Below, piece after piece: positions 1 to 9,126 of a DNA stretch of 64,000 nt. Each line of letters begins with the position of its first letter. Within the stretch, counting starts at the first letter, position 1. The DNA is from Flavobacterium oreochromis (lineage in GTDB: Bacteria; Bacteroidota; Bacteroidia; Flavobacteriales; Flavobacteriaceae), in contig NZ_CP067377.1 of assembly GCF_019565455.1 (NCBI RefSeq), positions 1,426,001 to 1,490,000 on the forward strand, written 5' to 3'. Both the position numbers and the translations under genes were made by a program. Under the pieces are notes generated by a model. It saw only the letters and a program-made list of their open reading frames with translations, did not search any database and was not told the origin of the DNA.

Positions 1-588
1 AACACCAGTTTGAGTAGCATCATGACCATCTTTAGTTCTTCCTTCACGTTGTGCTATCCAAACAGATCGATTTTCACGTAGTAGTAGCTGTTCTATATAT
101 TCAGACATTAATTGTGAACTCTGTAAAAGTTCTCTAGGAGGGAGTCCTCTTTGAACGATAAAGTTACGATTTAGTCTAGATAATGAACGTAGAAAATCTT
201 TCTTAACTAGATTATCTCCTATTGCTGATGCCGTCATAACTAAACCATGATCAAATAAGGAAATATTTAGTAAAGAAGTATCAAGTATAATATCACGATG
301 ATTTGATATGAAAAGATAAGAAGTGTTTGGCTCTAATTTTTCAAATCCGGATGTGCTAAGTCCTTCGGAACTTTTCTTTACTACTTTTTGAATAGCTTGA
401 TATAAAAAGTTACATTGAAAATCACGAATCGAATGCGTACGTAACAATTGCTCTTTCCAAATGTTTTCTTCTACATCTGGAAAAGCAAAATTCATTATTT
501 CTTTGATAATCGGATGATTTACCGCATTTCGTAATGCTTGATTTACTTCAGCATCATAGTACGGTCTTATTGTATCAAATTTTGGCAT
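1..588 (-). CDS. PlsC-like 1-acylglycerol-3-phosphate acyltransferase family protein (partial, C-terminus beyond window)
   Basis: The reverse strand is open from ATG at 588 to the window edge (196 residues, not ended). The start MPKFDTIRPYYD and the acyltransferase motif NHRDIILD (about residues 100-107) fit the NHx4D catalytic box of glycerophosphate/LPA acyltransferases. The later RENRSVWIAQREGRTKDG stretch resembles the EGxR-type substrate-binding block. The family moves acyl chains onto lysophosphatidate at the inner membrane face in phospholipid synthesis. It could instead be an ornithine-lipid or lysophospholipid acyltransferase of the same fold. It faces the same way as tatD, about 100 bases downstream of the tatD stop. 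Confidence 0.8.
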   Translation of the reverse strand, partial: MPKFDTIRPYYDAEVNQALRNAVNHPIIKEIMNFAFPDVEENIWKEQLLRTHSIRDFQCNFLYQAIQKVVKKSSEGLSTSGFEKLEPNTSYLFISNHRDIILDTSLLNISLFDHGLVMTASAIGDNLVKKDFLRSLSRLNRNFIVQRGLPPRELLQSSQLMSEYIEQLLLRENRSVWIAQREGRTKDGHDATQTGV

Positions 589-687
589 TTCAAGTTTAAT
601 TTTCTCTTACAAAAGAACAAAAAAAATAAGAATTACGAGTAATCAAAAAGTAATTTCAGTTTTAAATTTGAAAAGAAACTTTAAAAT

Positions 688-1457
688 TTAAATTCTAAAA
701 ATCTGCTGTGCATTTTCTGTTGTTATTCTAGCAATTTCATTAATGGGTAATTCATAAAGTTCGGCTAGTTTTTGAGCTACTAAGGTTAGGTAAGCACTTT
801 CATTTCTTTTTCCTCGATGAGGTGCAGGTGCTAAATAGGGCGAATCGGTTTCTAAAACAATATGGGAAAGATCGATTTGGTTGATGAATTGATCAATTTG
901 TCCGTTTTTGAAAGTAACAACTCCTCCAATGCCTAGTTTTAATCCATAGCTAATAGCTTTAAGAGCCTGTTCATAAGTTCCTGTGAAACAATGAAAGATT
1001 CCATAAAGTCCTTCTCCCTTTTCTAATTCTAATACTTCAAATACTTCGTCAAAAGCATCACGACAATGGATGTTAATAGGTAATTTATATTTTTTTGCTA
1101 ATTGTATTTGATGTCTAAATGCCTTTTTTGTATATATAAAGTAGACTGATCCCAATATAAATCAATTCCTATCTCTCCGATAGCATAAAATTTTCTTTTA
1201 ACTAACTCTTCTTCTACTATAGCTAATTCTTGCTCATAATTTTCAGGTTTTACATAACAAGGGTGTAAGCCTATCATAAGGAAAATGTTGTTAGGATTTT
1301 CTTTTTCAAGTTCATACATTCTTGTTAAATAACTCGAATCAATAGCTGGAATAAAAAAACGACTAACACCAAGGTTAATTGCTCTTTTGATGCTTTCCGA
1401 ACGATCTTCTGCAAATTGTGATGAATATAAATGGGTATGAGTGTCAGTAAGAATCAT
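688..1457 (-). CDS. tatD: TatD family metal-dependent hydrolase (one frameshift as read)
   Basis: TatD proteins are TIM-barrel metal-dependent nucleases. The N-terminal part (start ATG at 1457) carries the metal-binding DTHTHLY motif and IGEIGIDLYWD. The C-terminal part carries PINIHCRDAFDE, IFHCFTGT and LETDSPYLAPAPHRGKRNE, all family hallmarks. The two parts lie in different frames and join at a T6 run at 1124-1129 (A6 on the coding strand). One more A gives the continuous text YIQKKAFRHQIQ. The joined length of about 257 residues is normal for the family. Either the base is missing from the read or the gene carries a true frameshift; I favour a read error because the same defect recurs through the window. 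Confidence 0.88.
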
Positions 1458-2045
1458 GGTTTTAATTTTTAATTAGGCAAAGTTACTTTTTCTATTATAA
1501 AATGAAAAATCATCATTTATGAATAGAAAAAAGAGAGCTTATTTATTTTGTAATATTTATATTATACATGAAAAAGAGATTATTAATTTTTTTAGCAAGT
1601 TTACTTATAGAAATTTAATATTTTGAACATTTAAATCATTTGTTCGTGAATAACATACTAAGAAGAGGTTATTTGAAATCCTTTCTAAAGTGTTTTATAA
1701 AATTTCATTAGAGGTTAGGTTCAGATAAGTTATAGAAAGAAAATGGAGAAAAAATATAAACTAAAATGCTGAAAACTAAGCCTCATGTAAATATAATATA
1801 GATGCCAGTATTAAACCATTTTTTAAAATATCTGATTTGTTATAATAATTTACTTCGTTGCTATTAATTATAATCTGTTTAACTATCTTTTTTATAGAAA
1901 AGATAAAGATTTAATATCTGTTTCTAATCAATTTTTTAGCTGGATTTCTGTGTTTGAAAAAAACTAATAAAATATAGAGTGGAAATATTTTTCATGATAT
2001 AAAATTTTTGTTTTAATGAAATGAATACACAATCTACTAGCAAGA
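1458..2045. other. 588-base intergenic stretch without a supported gene
   Basis: Very AT-rich and stop-rich in all frames. The only gene-like piece is a signal-peptide-like run, MKKRLLIFLASLLIEI, starting at about 1568 on the plus strand and ending at once in a stop; it may be the stump of a lost secreted-protein gene. I saw no RNA gene, strong terminator or repeat here. Confidence 0.5.
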
Positions 2046-3394
2046 TTATTCTTGTATAAGATTATAGTTATTGTCAAATTCCTTTACAATATACTTGGTG
2101 TTAAGTAGTTGTGATTTTATTTCATTTCCATTGCCAACAATAATAATTAAACAGTTATCAGCTAAGAAATATTTTTTAGCTACATATAAAATATCTTGGG
2201 CTTGTACATTATTTATTTGTTGGATATAGTTTTGATAAAAATTATCGGGAAGCTCCTGAATTTCCCGATTTAATGCGTAATGAGCAATAGATTCAGGTTT
2301 TTGAGATTGCATGATAAAATGACCAATATATTTAGATTTAACTAATGCTAATTCATGATCACTAACTAACTCTGTTCGGATTTTTTTAATTTCTTTTAGT
2401 ATTTCTTCAATGCTAGTAGCTACTACTTCATTGCGTACTTGAGTAGATACTTTGAATTTTGCTATGGTTTTATTGGCTGATACAGAAGAATATGCTCCGT
2501 AAGTCCAGCCTTTATCTTCACGTAAATTAAGAAATAATCGACCATCGGCACCTCCTCCTAAAATTTGATTAGCCATAAGAACTGCGAAATAATCTGGGCT
2601 ATTCATTGGTAAAACAATTGTATTTACAATACTGATTTCTGTTTGAACAGCATGAGTTAGGTTTACCCAATTGATTTCTGTTGTGTTTATAACTGGAGGA
2701 TTTGGGATAGTTAGTTTTAAAACAGGTTTGTTAGTCCATTTAGAGAATTCTAAAATAACTTTTTCTTTTATAAGATCAAATTGTATATCGCCAATGATTA
2801 CTAAATAAGCATTCTGGGGAGTGAAAAAATTGTTGTAGTGGTTTTGTATATCTGTTAAATTTACGTTTTTCAGTGTTTTTTCTGTGGTAAATTCACCTTT
2901 GGGATGTGTGATTCCAAATAATTGTGCATTTTCAATTTTAGTTAATGTATTTTGAACATTTTTTTCATTAGATCGTAAAGCTTCTATCATTTTTGAACGT
3001 TCCTTATCTAATTCTTCTTGAGTGAAATTAGGATGTAAAAGAGCTTCTGTAAAAAGTTCTATCATTCGACCAGCATATTTTGATAGGCCAATAGCTTTTC
3101 CGCCAGAAGAATGTAAATAGAGCTCAAAACCTAATAAATCAGTTTCTTCGTAAAAATCGTCTTTAGCTGTTTTGTTTGAGCCTTTACCTAATAAAGAAGA
3201 GGTAAGGGCATCTGTTCCTTTTTATTGCCTTCAATAAAAAGAGGGCGGTCTATTTGTAAATGTATAGAAACACGTGGTAATCTGTGGTTTTCAACGATCA
3301 ATACTTTTAAACCATTAATAAGCTTAAAATGTTTAGGTTCTTGAAAATGTAATTCGGGAAGTGTGCCAGCTATTGGTTGTATATTTAAATTCAT
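2046..3394 (-). CDS. M16 family peptidase, non-catalytic partner subunit (one frameshift as read)
   Basis: The second gene of an M16 (insulinase-like) pair. The N-terminal 68-residue piece starts at ATG 3394 (MNLNIQPIAGTLPEL). The 339-residue remainder contains the C-terminal M16 domain (NAYLVIIGDI, GGGADGRLFLNLREDKGWTYGAYSS). They join at the T5 run 3219-3223; one extra A on the coding strand gives NKKGTDALTSSLLGKGSNKT and about 449 residues in one frame. No HxxEH zinc motif is present where the partner has one, as usual for the substrate-holding subunit of such heterodimers. The start overlaps the end of the upstream catalytic gene by 4 bases, indicating coupled translation. The R/Y pair GRLFLNLREDKGWTYG is intact. 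Confidence 0.85.
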
Positions 3395-4692
3395 AGTATG
3401 TTTTTAGGCTTATAGATTAATTCTAAACGCTGATTTTTGTTTAGATAATTTTGACTTGCTAATTGTATTTCGTGTTGATTAATACTGTTTAATAAATCTG
3501 ATTCGGTATTAATTAAGTTAACGTCTTTGTATAGCAAATGAAAAGAAGCTAAATCATGAGCAATAGTTTCTAAATTAGTCTTATTGTCAACTAAATGATT
3601 TTCGTATTTGTTCTTTAGTTTTAAGAAGTCATGATCAGAAATAAGTTCTTGTTGTAAATGTTGTATTGCTTCATCTATTTCTGTTTTTAGATCATTTAAA
3701 TCAACCCCAGTCATAGGTAATGCGTATATGATGTATAAACCATATTCTTCTAAAGAAATATTAAAAGCACCAACTTGAAGTGCCATTTTTTTTTCGTCTA
3801 CCAAATTCTTATACAGTTTAGAACTTTGTCCATCACTAAGATAACTCGAAATAAAATCTAATATTCTTGATTCTTTTTCTTTCATAGAAGGTGTTCGATA
3901 GGCGAGAACAAGCATTGGAATTTGTATATTGGGGTCTTCGTATTCTGCAAAGAGAGTATTTGTAATAGGTTTTTCAAATATTCTTTCTCGTTCAATTTTA
4001 GATGTAGGGGTAATAGATCCAAAATATTTTTGAATCCATTTTTTTGTTTGTTCAGTCTTAAAATTACCTGCAACAACTAGAACGGCATTATTTGGGGTAT
4101 AATATTTTTTATAAAAATTTTGAAATTCAATTAGAGATGACGCATTGATATCTTCTATTTCTCCGATTGTTGTATTTTGATAAGGATGTGTTGGGAAAAG
4201 ATGCTTTTTTACTTGTGCTAATAACTGACCGTAAGGGCGATTGTCATAACGCATTTTTTTTTCTTCTTTTACAACTTCTTTTTGTGTATCAACCCCTATT
4301 TGATTGATAACCGCATGGCGTAAGCGCTCAGACTCCATCCATAGACTAAGTTCTAATTGATGTGAGGGGAAAACTTCATAATAGTAAGTCCTGTCATCAC
4401 TAGTGTTAGCATTGTTATTACCTCCGTTAGCTGAAACTAATTTAAACCATTCTCCTCGTGCTATGTTTTCTGTTCCTTCAAATAGAAGATGTTCAAAAAA
4501 ATGAGCAAAGCCTCTTCTGTTCTTAGGGTCATCTTTTGAACCTACATGATACATTATAGAGGTAACTACTACAGGTATGTTATGATCAGGATATAAAATA
4601 ATATCTAATCCATTTTCTAAACTATAAATTAAAAAATCTAATGGAGTGCTTCGAAGAACCCCTCCCAAAGATGATATATTAGGTGTGTGCAT
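3391..4692 (-). CDS. M16 family zinc metallopeptidase, catalytic subunit
   Basis: 433 residues. The inverted zinc motif HFFEH lies at residues 64-68 (RRGFAHFFEHLLFEG). A downstream acidic stretch with KEVVKEEKKMR probably supplies the third zinc-ligand Glu. This is followed by NAVLVVAGNF and the second M16 domain (SYLSDGQSSKLYKNLVDEKKMAL). I see no clear signal peptide, so the location is uncertain; related Bacteroidota proteins are often periplasmic. The ATGA-type overlap with the next gene shows a two-gene operon encoding an M16 heterodimer, probably a peptide-degrading or processing enzyme. It is the first gene transcribed, with about 200 bases of spacer to the divergent rplU promoter. Confidence 0.88.
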   Translation of the reverse strand: MHTPNISSLGGVLRSTPLDFLIYSLENGLDIILYPDHNIPVVVTSIMYHVGSKDDPKNRRGFAHFFEHLLFEGTENIARGEWFKLVSANGGNNNANTSDDRTYYYEVFPSHQLELSLWMESERLRHAVINQIGVDTQKEVVKEEKKMRYDNRPYGQLLAQVKKHLFPTHPYQNTTIGEIEDINASSLIEFQNFYKKYYTPNNAVLVVAGNFKTEQTKKWIQKYFGSITPTSKIERERIFEKPITNTLFAEYEDPNIQIPMLVLAYRTPSMKEKESRILDFISSYLSDGQSSKLYKNLVDEKKMALQVGAFNISLEEYGLYIIYALPMTGVDLNDLKTEIDEAIQHLQQELISDHDFLKLKNKYENHLVDNKTNLETIAHDLASFHLLYKDVNLINTESDLLNSINQHEIQLASQNYLNKNQRLELIYKPKNIL

Positions 4693-4837
4693 AAGTGAGT
4701 TTTAAAAACAGCAGTATAGTCTAATGTTATAAAAACAATGTTTTTGTAAAAATAGATACCAAAAATACATTTTTAAATGATTGTAGTAAAAGGGATTAGC
4801 ATTTTTTGATGATATTAATAATTTTTCAAACTATAAG

Positions 4838-4867
4838 TTGTTGATTTCGAAAGAAGTTGTATATTTG
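4838..4867 (+). promoter_or_regulatory. Bacteroidota-type promoter of rplU-rpmA
   Basis: TTG at 4838-4840, a 19-base spacer, then TATATTTG at 4860-4867. This fits the TTG / TAnnTTTG consensus of the main Bacteroidota sigma factor and lies about 32 bases before the rplU start. Confidence 0.75.
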
Positions 4868-4899
4868 CAACCTTAAAAAATTAATAAACCATTATTGTT

Positions 4900-5327
4900 A
4901 TGTACGCAATCGTAGAGATAGCAGGGCAACAATTTAAAGTAAGCAAAGACCAAAAAGTATTCGTACACCGTCTAGCTAATGAAGAAGGTTCAAAAGTTAC
5001 TTTTGACAAAGTTCTTTTATTAGATGATAACGGAAACGTAACTTTAGGCGCCCCAGCTATAGAAGGTGCTTCAGTAGAGGCAAAAGTATTACAACACTTA
5101 AAAGGTGACAAAGTAATCGTTTTCAAAAAGAAAAGAAGAAAAGGTTACAAAAAAGAAACGGTCACAGACAGTGTCTTACTCAAATTTTAGTAGAAGGAAT
5201 CTCTGCTAGTGGTGCTAAAAAAGCAGCTCCTAAAAAAGAAGCAGCTCCAAAAGCAGAAGTAGCTACAGAGGAAGCAGCTCCTAAAAAAAGAGCTACTAAA
5301 GCTAAAAAAGAAGATACTAACGAATAA
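4900..5327 (+). CDS. rplU: 50S ribosomal protein L21 (bL21), frameshift in the middle as read
   Basis: [22 protein letters not shown] and the following 80 residues are classical bL21. After KGYKK the frame breaks in the A6 run 5149-5154. One extra A restores the family text RNGHRQ...TQILVEGIS, followed by a Lys/Ala-rich tail ending in KKEDTNE at 5327. Such an Ala/Lys tail is common in Flavobacteriia. bL21 binds 23S rRNA in the large subunit. rpmA follows after 25 bases, the conserved rplU-rpmA pair. A broken copy of this core ribosomal gene is improbable, so this locus is one of the best arguments that the indels are read errors. Confidence 0.93.
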
Positions 5328-5352
5328 TATTAACTTTTAAAACCATTACATC

Positions 5353-5613
5353 ATGGCTCACAAGAAAGGTGTCGGTAGTTCTAAGAATGGTAGAGAATCA
5401 GAATCGAAACGCTTAGGTGTTAAGATTTTTGGTGGTCAAGCTGCTCTTGCAGGTAACATCATTGTAAGACAAAGAGGTTCAAAACACAATGCTGGTGAAA
5501 ACGTTTATATGGGTAAAGATCATACTTTACACGCTAAAGTTGACGGTGTTGTAGCGTTCCAGAAAAAGAAAGACAATAAGTCTTATGTTTCTGTAGTTCC
5601 TTTTGAAGCATAG
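5353..5613 (+). CDS. rpmA: 50S ribosomal protein L27 (bL27)
   Basis: 86 residues, intact: [24 protein letters not shown] with the conserved GGQ, IIVRQRG and [10 protein letters not shown] blocks. The N-terminus starts directly with AHKKG and has no removable Firmicutes-type leader. bL27 reaches toward the peptidyl transferase centre. It is the second gene of the rplU-rpmA operon and is followed by a strong terminator. Confidence 0.97.
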   Translation: MAHKKGVGSSKNGRESESKRLGVKIFGGQAALAGNIIVRQRGSKHNAGENVYMGKDHTLHAKVDGVVAFQKKKDNKSYVSVVPFEA

Positions 5614-5638
5614 TCTTAATAGAACAATAAAAACTTAG

Positions 5639-5665
5639 AGCGTTCGCATAGCGAGCGCTTTTTTT
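5639..5665 (+). terminator. Rho-independent terminator after rpmA
   Basis: Stem AGCGTTCGC (5639-5647) / GCGAGCGCT (5651-5659) with one T-G pair and an ATA loop, followed by a T run through 5665. Confidence 0.88.
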
Positions 5666-5690
5666 ATACCTTTGCTTTTTTGTTTTTATT

Positions 5691-6149
5691 ATGAGTAAAA
5701 TTAGAATTACTAAACAGTTTAATTTTGAGACTGGGCATGCTCTTTATGGGTATGATGGAAAGTGTAAAAATGTTCACGGTCATAGTTATAAACTTTCTGT
5801 AACCGTTATTGGAAGTCCAATAACAGATAGAGAAAATGTAAAATATGGGATGGTTATTGATTTTTCAGATTTAAAGAAAATTGTAAAAGAGGAAATTGTA
5901 GATATTTTTGATCATGCTACAGTTTTTAATGCAACCACTCCACATATTGAACTAGCAAATGAATTAAAACAAAGGGGACATCATGTAATACTTGTAGATT
6001 ATCAGCCTACTAGTGAAAATATGGTGATCGATTTTGCAGCTAAAATTTCAAAACGTTTGCCATCTCAAATTCAATTACATTCACTACGACTACAAGAAAC
6101 AGAAAGTTCTTTTGCAGAATGGTTTGCAAGTGATAATTTTAAAGGTTGA
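5691..6149 (+). CDS. queD: 6-carboxy-5,6,7,8-tetrahydropterin synthase (QueD/PTPS family)
   Basis: 152 residues. The protein has the PTPS fold marks: the zinc-ligand histidines in FETGHALYG and NVHGHSY, the catalytic-type Cys in GKCKNVHGH, then VIDFSDLK, DHATVFN, TSENMVIDFA and the C-terminal ETESSFAEW. QueD makes 6-carboxytetrahydropterin from dihydroneopterin triphosphate in queuosine/7-deazaguanine synthesis in the cytoplasm. It stands alone behind the rpmA terminator, with no other queuosine genes nearby. A eukaryote-like PTPS role in pterin synthesis is possible, but the size and motifs suit QueD. Confidence 0.85.
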   Translation: MSKIRITKQFNFETGHALYGYDGKCKNVHGHSYKLSVTVIGSPITDRENVKYGMVIDFSDLKKIVKEEIVDIFDHATVFNATTPHIELANELKQRGHHVILVDYQPTSENMVIDFAAKISKRLPSQIQLHSLRLQETESSFAEWFASDNFKG

Positions 6150-6314
6150 TTTAATTCCAGTTTGCTTATTTAAATTAGTAAGGAATTTAAAAAATCATAG
6201 CTTTTTTATTTCTAAAATAATTTTTAATGAATTTAAGTCTGTATTGTAATTAATTAAATGCTGTTTTAAGAAATAAAAGATGGACTATATAATATATATC
6301 ACAAGTTAATTAAG

Positions 6315-6876
6315 TTAAATATTACTTCTTATACGACTTAAGGTTTCTTGTGATATTCCTAAAAAGGAAGCGATCATACCTAAAGGAACTCTTTGAATAA
6401 TGTTTCTGTTTTCTTCTAAAAGTTGAGTGTATTTCTCCTTAGCTGTCATGTATTGTAAAGAAGATATTCTTTTAGACATTTGAAGCATTAATTTGCTTAA
6501 AATATATCGACTAAAGTTAGCAGCGGTTAGAGAAAGCATACATAGTTCTTCTAATTTTTGGTAATTGCAAGTCGTAATGATAGAATTTTCTAAAGCTTCT
6601 ATGTTATAGCGAGTGGGTTTGTTTTCAAAAAGAGTATCTATGTTAGCTGTTATTTTTCCTTCAGCATAAAAGTTTGTAGTAATGTCCTTCCCATTTTCAA
6701 AATAGAACATTCTCAACAAGCCTTCATTGACAAAAAAAACAGTGTGATTAAATTGGTTTTGTTGGCTTAATATTTCGCCTTTTTTAAAGGCTTTTGTTTT
6801 GCATTCCTCTTTTTAAAAAACGTTCAATTTCATTGTCAACTTTTATGTGTTTTTTTAACTCTTCAAATAAATCCAT
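6315..6876 (-). CDS. Crp/Fnr family transcriptional regulator (one frameshift as read)
   Basis: The cNMP-binding-like domain (FFVNEGLLRMFYFENGKDITTNFYAEG) is followed by a C-terminal helix-turn-helix (GMIASFLGISQETLSRIRS). The true start is ATG at 6876 (MDLFEELKKHIKVDNEIERF). A frameshift at the T5 run 6810-6814 separates the first 25 or so residues; removing one base gives RFLKEECKTKAFKKGEILSQQ, making about 187 residues. Unlike most breaks here, this one needs a base removed. No Fe-S cysteine set as in Fnr is visible. The effector is unknown; family members in Bacteroidota often respond to nutrient or redox state. A -7 box lies just upstream. Confidence 0.82.
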
Positions 6877-6892
6877 ACTTACAACGTTTTTG

Positions 6893-6900
6893 CAAAAGTA
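6893..6900 (-). promoter_or_regulatory. -7 promoter box for the Crp/Fnr gene
   Basis: TACTTTTG on the minus strand matches TAnnTTTG and sits 17 bases before the ATG at 6876. No clear -33 TTG was identified. Confidence 0.45.
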
Positions 6901-6963
6901 TAAAAAAAGACGTTCCAATACTTTGCAACGTCTTTACTATTTTATTTGAAGAATTAGGTATTA

Positions 6964-8133
6964 TTATGACATATTAATATTTTCAAAAACTTTTTTAATC
7001 TTTATTTTTAAAGCTATCCATCCTAAAGCAAAAAATACCAAACCTATAATGAATAAATGCCAAAAATAGTTTAAGGTTAGATAGCTAGGGCCTTTTTCTA
7101 CTATTATTATTTTTAAAGCTTCTAAATAAGGTGTTATGGGAATGATTTTGCTAAAATTTTCTATAAATGTTGGCATAGCGTAGCTTGGCCATGTAAAACC
7201 ACTAATGATAAAAGCAGGAGATGCAATTACCATTAGAACTTGAGTAGCTTTAAGAGCATCTGGTATTAATATGCTAAAGAGTACACCTAAATTAGTTGTT
7301 GCTATTACAAATATACTAGTAAGTAAAAAGAAATTTAAAGTATTGTCAGGAATTGGTATTCTGAAATACAAAGCGCTTAGGTAAAAAACAAAAATATTAA
7401 CAAAAGAGAATAACCATATTGGTAGACATTTGATAAACATTACCAAAAGAGTATGTTGATATGTGTCTTTAAAAGCTGTTATAAAAGAATCTCTTTTGAA
7501 TTCTTCTGAAAAAGTTACAGCCATTGCTAAAAGAATTACTTGTTGTAGTACAACAGCCATGATAGCAGGCCACATGAAAATAAGGTAGTTTCCTGTTCTA
7601 TTAAATAGTGTGATATAGTTAGCTTTAAAGGGTTCTATATTATCTTTTGCTTGGTTAAAATTCATTCCTCTTCTTTGTAGAGATTTTATTTCAGCACCAG
7701 CAGAAAACGTGCCTAATGTTTGTTGGATAGCTTTTGACGCAAAATTAGAAGTTAAAACATTAGAGCTGTTAAAGTATACATTTATTTCAGGATATTTTTT
7801 TTGAAGAATATTAGCTTCAAATCTTTTGGGTATAATAATTGCTGCGCTTGCTTGGGTTCTTATTATTTCTTCTTTTAAATTAGAAGGTTCGTTTATATAA
7901 TTTAAAATTTTAATAGTTTTATTATCTTCAAGCATTTCAATTACCTGATTAGACATAGGTGATTGATCCTGATTAATTACTATTACAGGAATATCTGTAA
8001 TTTTTCCTTTTTGATAAGTAAAACCTAATAGTAACGCATAAATAATAGGACCTATGAAAAAAACTGAAAGTATTGTTCTATTTGTTATGAACAATTGAAA
8101 TTCTCTTTTTAATAAATATCTTAACTGTTTCAT
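6964..8133 (-). CDS. ABC-2 type transporter permease (YhhJ/YbhR-like)
   Basis: 389 residues. There is an N-terminal membrane anchor (about 20-42), a large extracytoplasmic domain (about 45-185), then five hydrophobic segments ending in a basic tail. The layout and the segments PAFIISGFTWPSYAMP and PITPYLEALK are typical of ABC2_membrane_3 permeases that pair with HlyD and TolC proteins to export drugs. It is last in an operon TolC, HlyD, permease (minus strand), 18 bases after the HlyD gene. No second permease or ATPase gene is seen in the operon, so the ATP-binding subunit must lie elsewhere or be absent. Confidence 0.85.
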   Translation of the reverse strand: MKQLRYLLKREFQLFITNRTILSVFFIGPIIYALLLGFTYQKGKITDIPVIVINQDQSPMSNQVIEMLEDNKTIKILNYINEPSNLKEEIIRTQASAAIIIPKRFEANILQKKYPEINVYFNSSNVLTSNFASKAIQQTLGTFSAGAEIKSLQRRGMNFNQAKDNIEPFKANYITLFNRTGNYLIFMWPAIMAVVLQQVILLAMAVTFSEEFKRDSFITAFKDTYQHTLLVMFIKCLPIWLFSFVNIFVFYLSALYFRIPIPDNTLNFFLLTSIFVIATTNLGVLFSILIPDALKATQVLMVIASPAFIISGFTWPSYAMPTFIENFSKIIPITPYLEALKIIIVEKGPSYLTLNYFWHLFIIGLVFFALGWIALKIKIKKVFENINMS

Positions 8134-8151
8134 TTTTTAAGTATGTTAAGA

Positions 8152-9110
8152 TTATTTTAAAGTAACTCTTGAGTTTACTAATAAGTTATTTAATTTTGCT
8201 CTATCTGTTGGTATCACTTTTATTTCATATACGGCCTCTCCTGGTTCGTAGTCAGGATAAGCTGTTGTTATATCAGCATATTTTGCAAGTTGTTTTATAG
8301 CCACTATATTACCCGTGAATTCTTGATTACTATAATTAGATATCATATTTACTTTTGCTCCTTTTTGATATTGAGCTATCTTGCTTTCTGGGACTGTGAA
8401 GCGAAAAAAAGTTGAGTTAGGAATATAACCGTTAAATAAAGGATATCCAGCGGTAGCTAATTCACCAACGTTAAGAGTAATGGTCTCAATCTCTATATCA
8501 TTAGTCGCTATAATATAGCGTTCTGAATATACTACATTTGCTTCTTGTAAAGCACCTTTTGCTTGAGATGCTTGTCCTTCAGCCATGCTTATTTTTTCAA
8601 TTCTTGTGCCAATTTCAACATCATGTAATTCGGCATTAACAGCATCTAACTGGGCTTTTGCTCCTTGGTATTTAGCAAATATTTCATCGTATTGCTGTTG
8701 AGCCATTAGGCTGTCATTGTGCATGTTGCGTGCTCTGTTGTATGATTTTTTAGCGTAATCAAATTGTTCGGAAAGTCCTTTTTGTTTAGCTTTTAATTGA
8801 AGAAGTTGGTCATGTGTAGCTCCATTTTTAGCCATTTGTGCTTGTGCAATTGCAGCAGCAGTTGCACCTTTTGCTTGCGCAATTTTTGCAGAAACTTCAG
8901 GTACATCTAAAAGGGCTAGTGTATCTCCTGCATGTATTATCTCTCCTTCTTCAACATATATTTTTAGAATTCTACCAGTTACTTTTGGAGCAAAGGAAAT
9001 GGTTTCTTTTTAGTTTTTCCCTCTACTTCTTTGTTCTTTACTTCATTTTTACAAGCTACTAACGTAAATAAGTTCACAATAGCTAATGTTTTTATGATAT
9101 TTCTTTTCAT
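8152..9110 (-). CDS. HlyD family periplasmic adaptor, lipoprotein (one frameshift as read)
   Basis: The start is ATG at 9110. The signal is MKRNIIKTLAIVNLFTLVAC with a lipobox Cys, so the protein is a lipid-anchored adaptor. The lipoyl half-motif (GRILKIYVEEGEIIHAGDTLALLD), an Ala/Gln-rich coiled coil and the beta domain (ITLNVGELATAGYPLF, FTVPESKIAQYQKGAKVNM) follow. The frame breaks at the T5 run 9007-9011; one extra base gives KTKKETISFAPKV and a single protein of about 319 residues. It links the ABC-2 permease in the inner membrane to the TolC-like channel encoded just upstream. Substrate unknown. Confidence 0.86.
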
Positions 9111-9126
9111 TATAATAAGTTTGATT

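Noticed and set aside
1120..1135. Programmed -1 frameshifting at A-run slippery sites as the explanation for the breaks
   Set aside because: The runs include A4-A5 sites, sites of both signs and a G6 site, with no consistent downstream pseudoknot. Unrelated genes would all need it. Base-calling error is simpler.
6034..6249. Plus-strand open frame overlapping the end of queD
   Set aside because: It is a frame shadow of queD running into AT-rich spacer; composition is Lys/Ile/Phe noise.
8838..9062. Leu/Gln-rich plus-strand open frame
   Set aside because: It is the antisense of the Ala/Gln-rich coiled coil of the HlyD-like gene.
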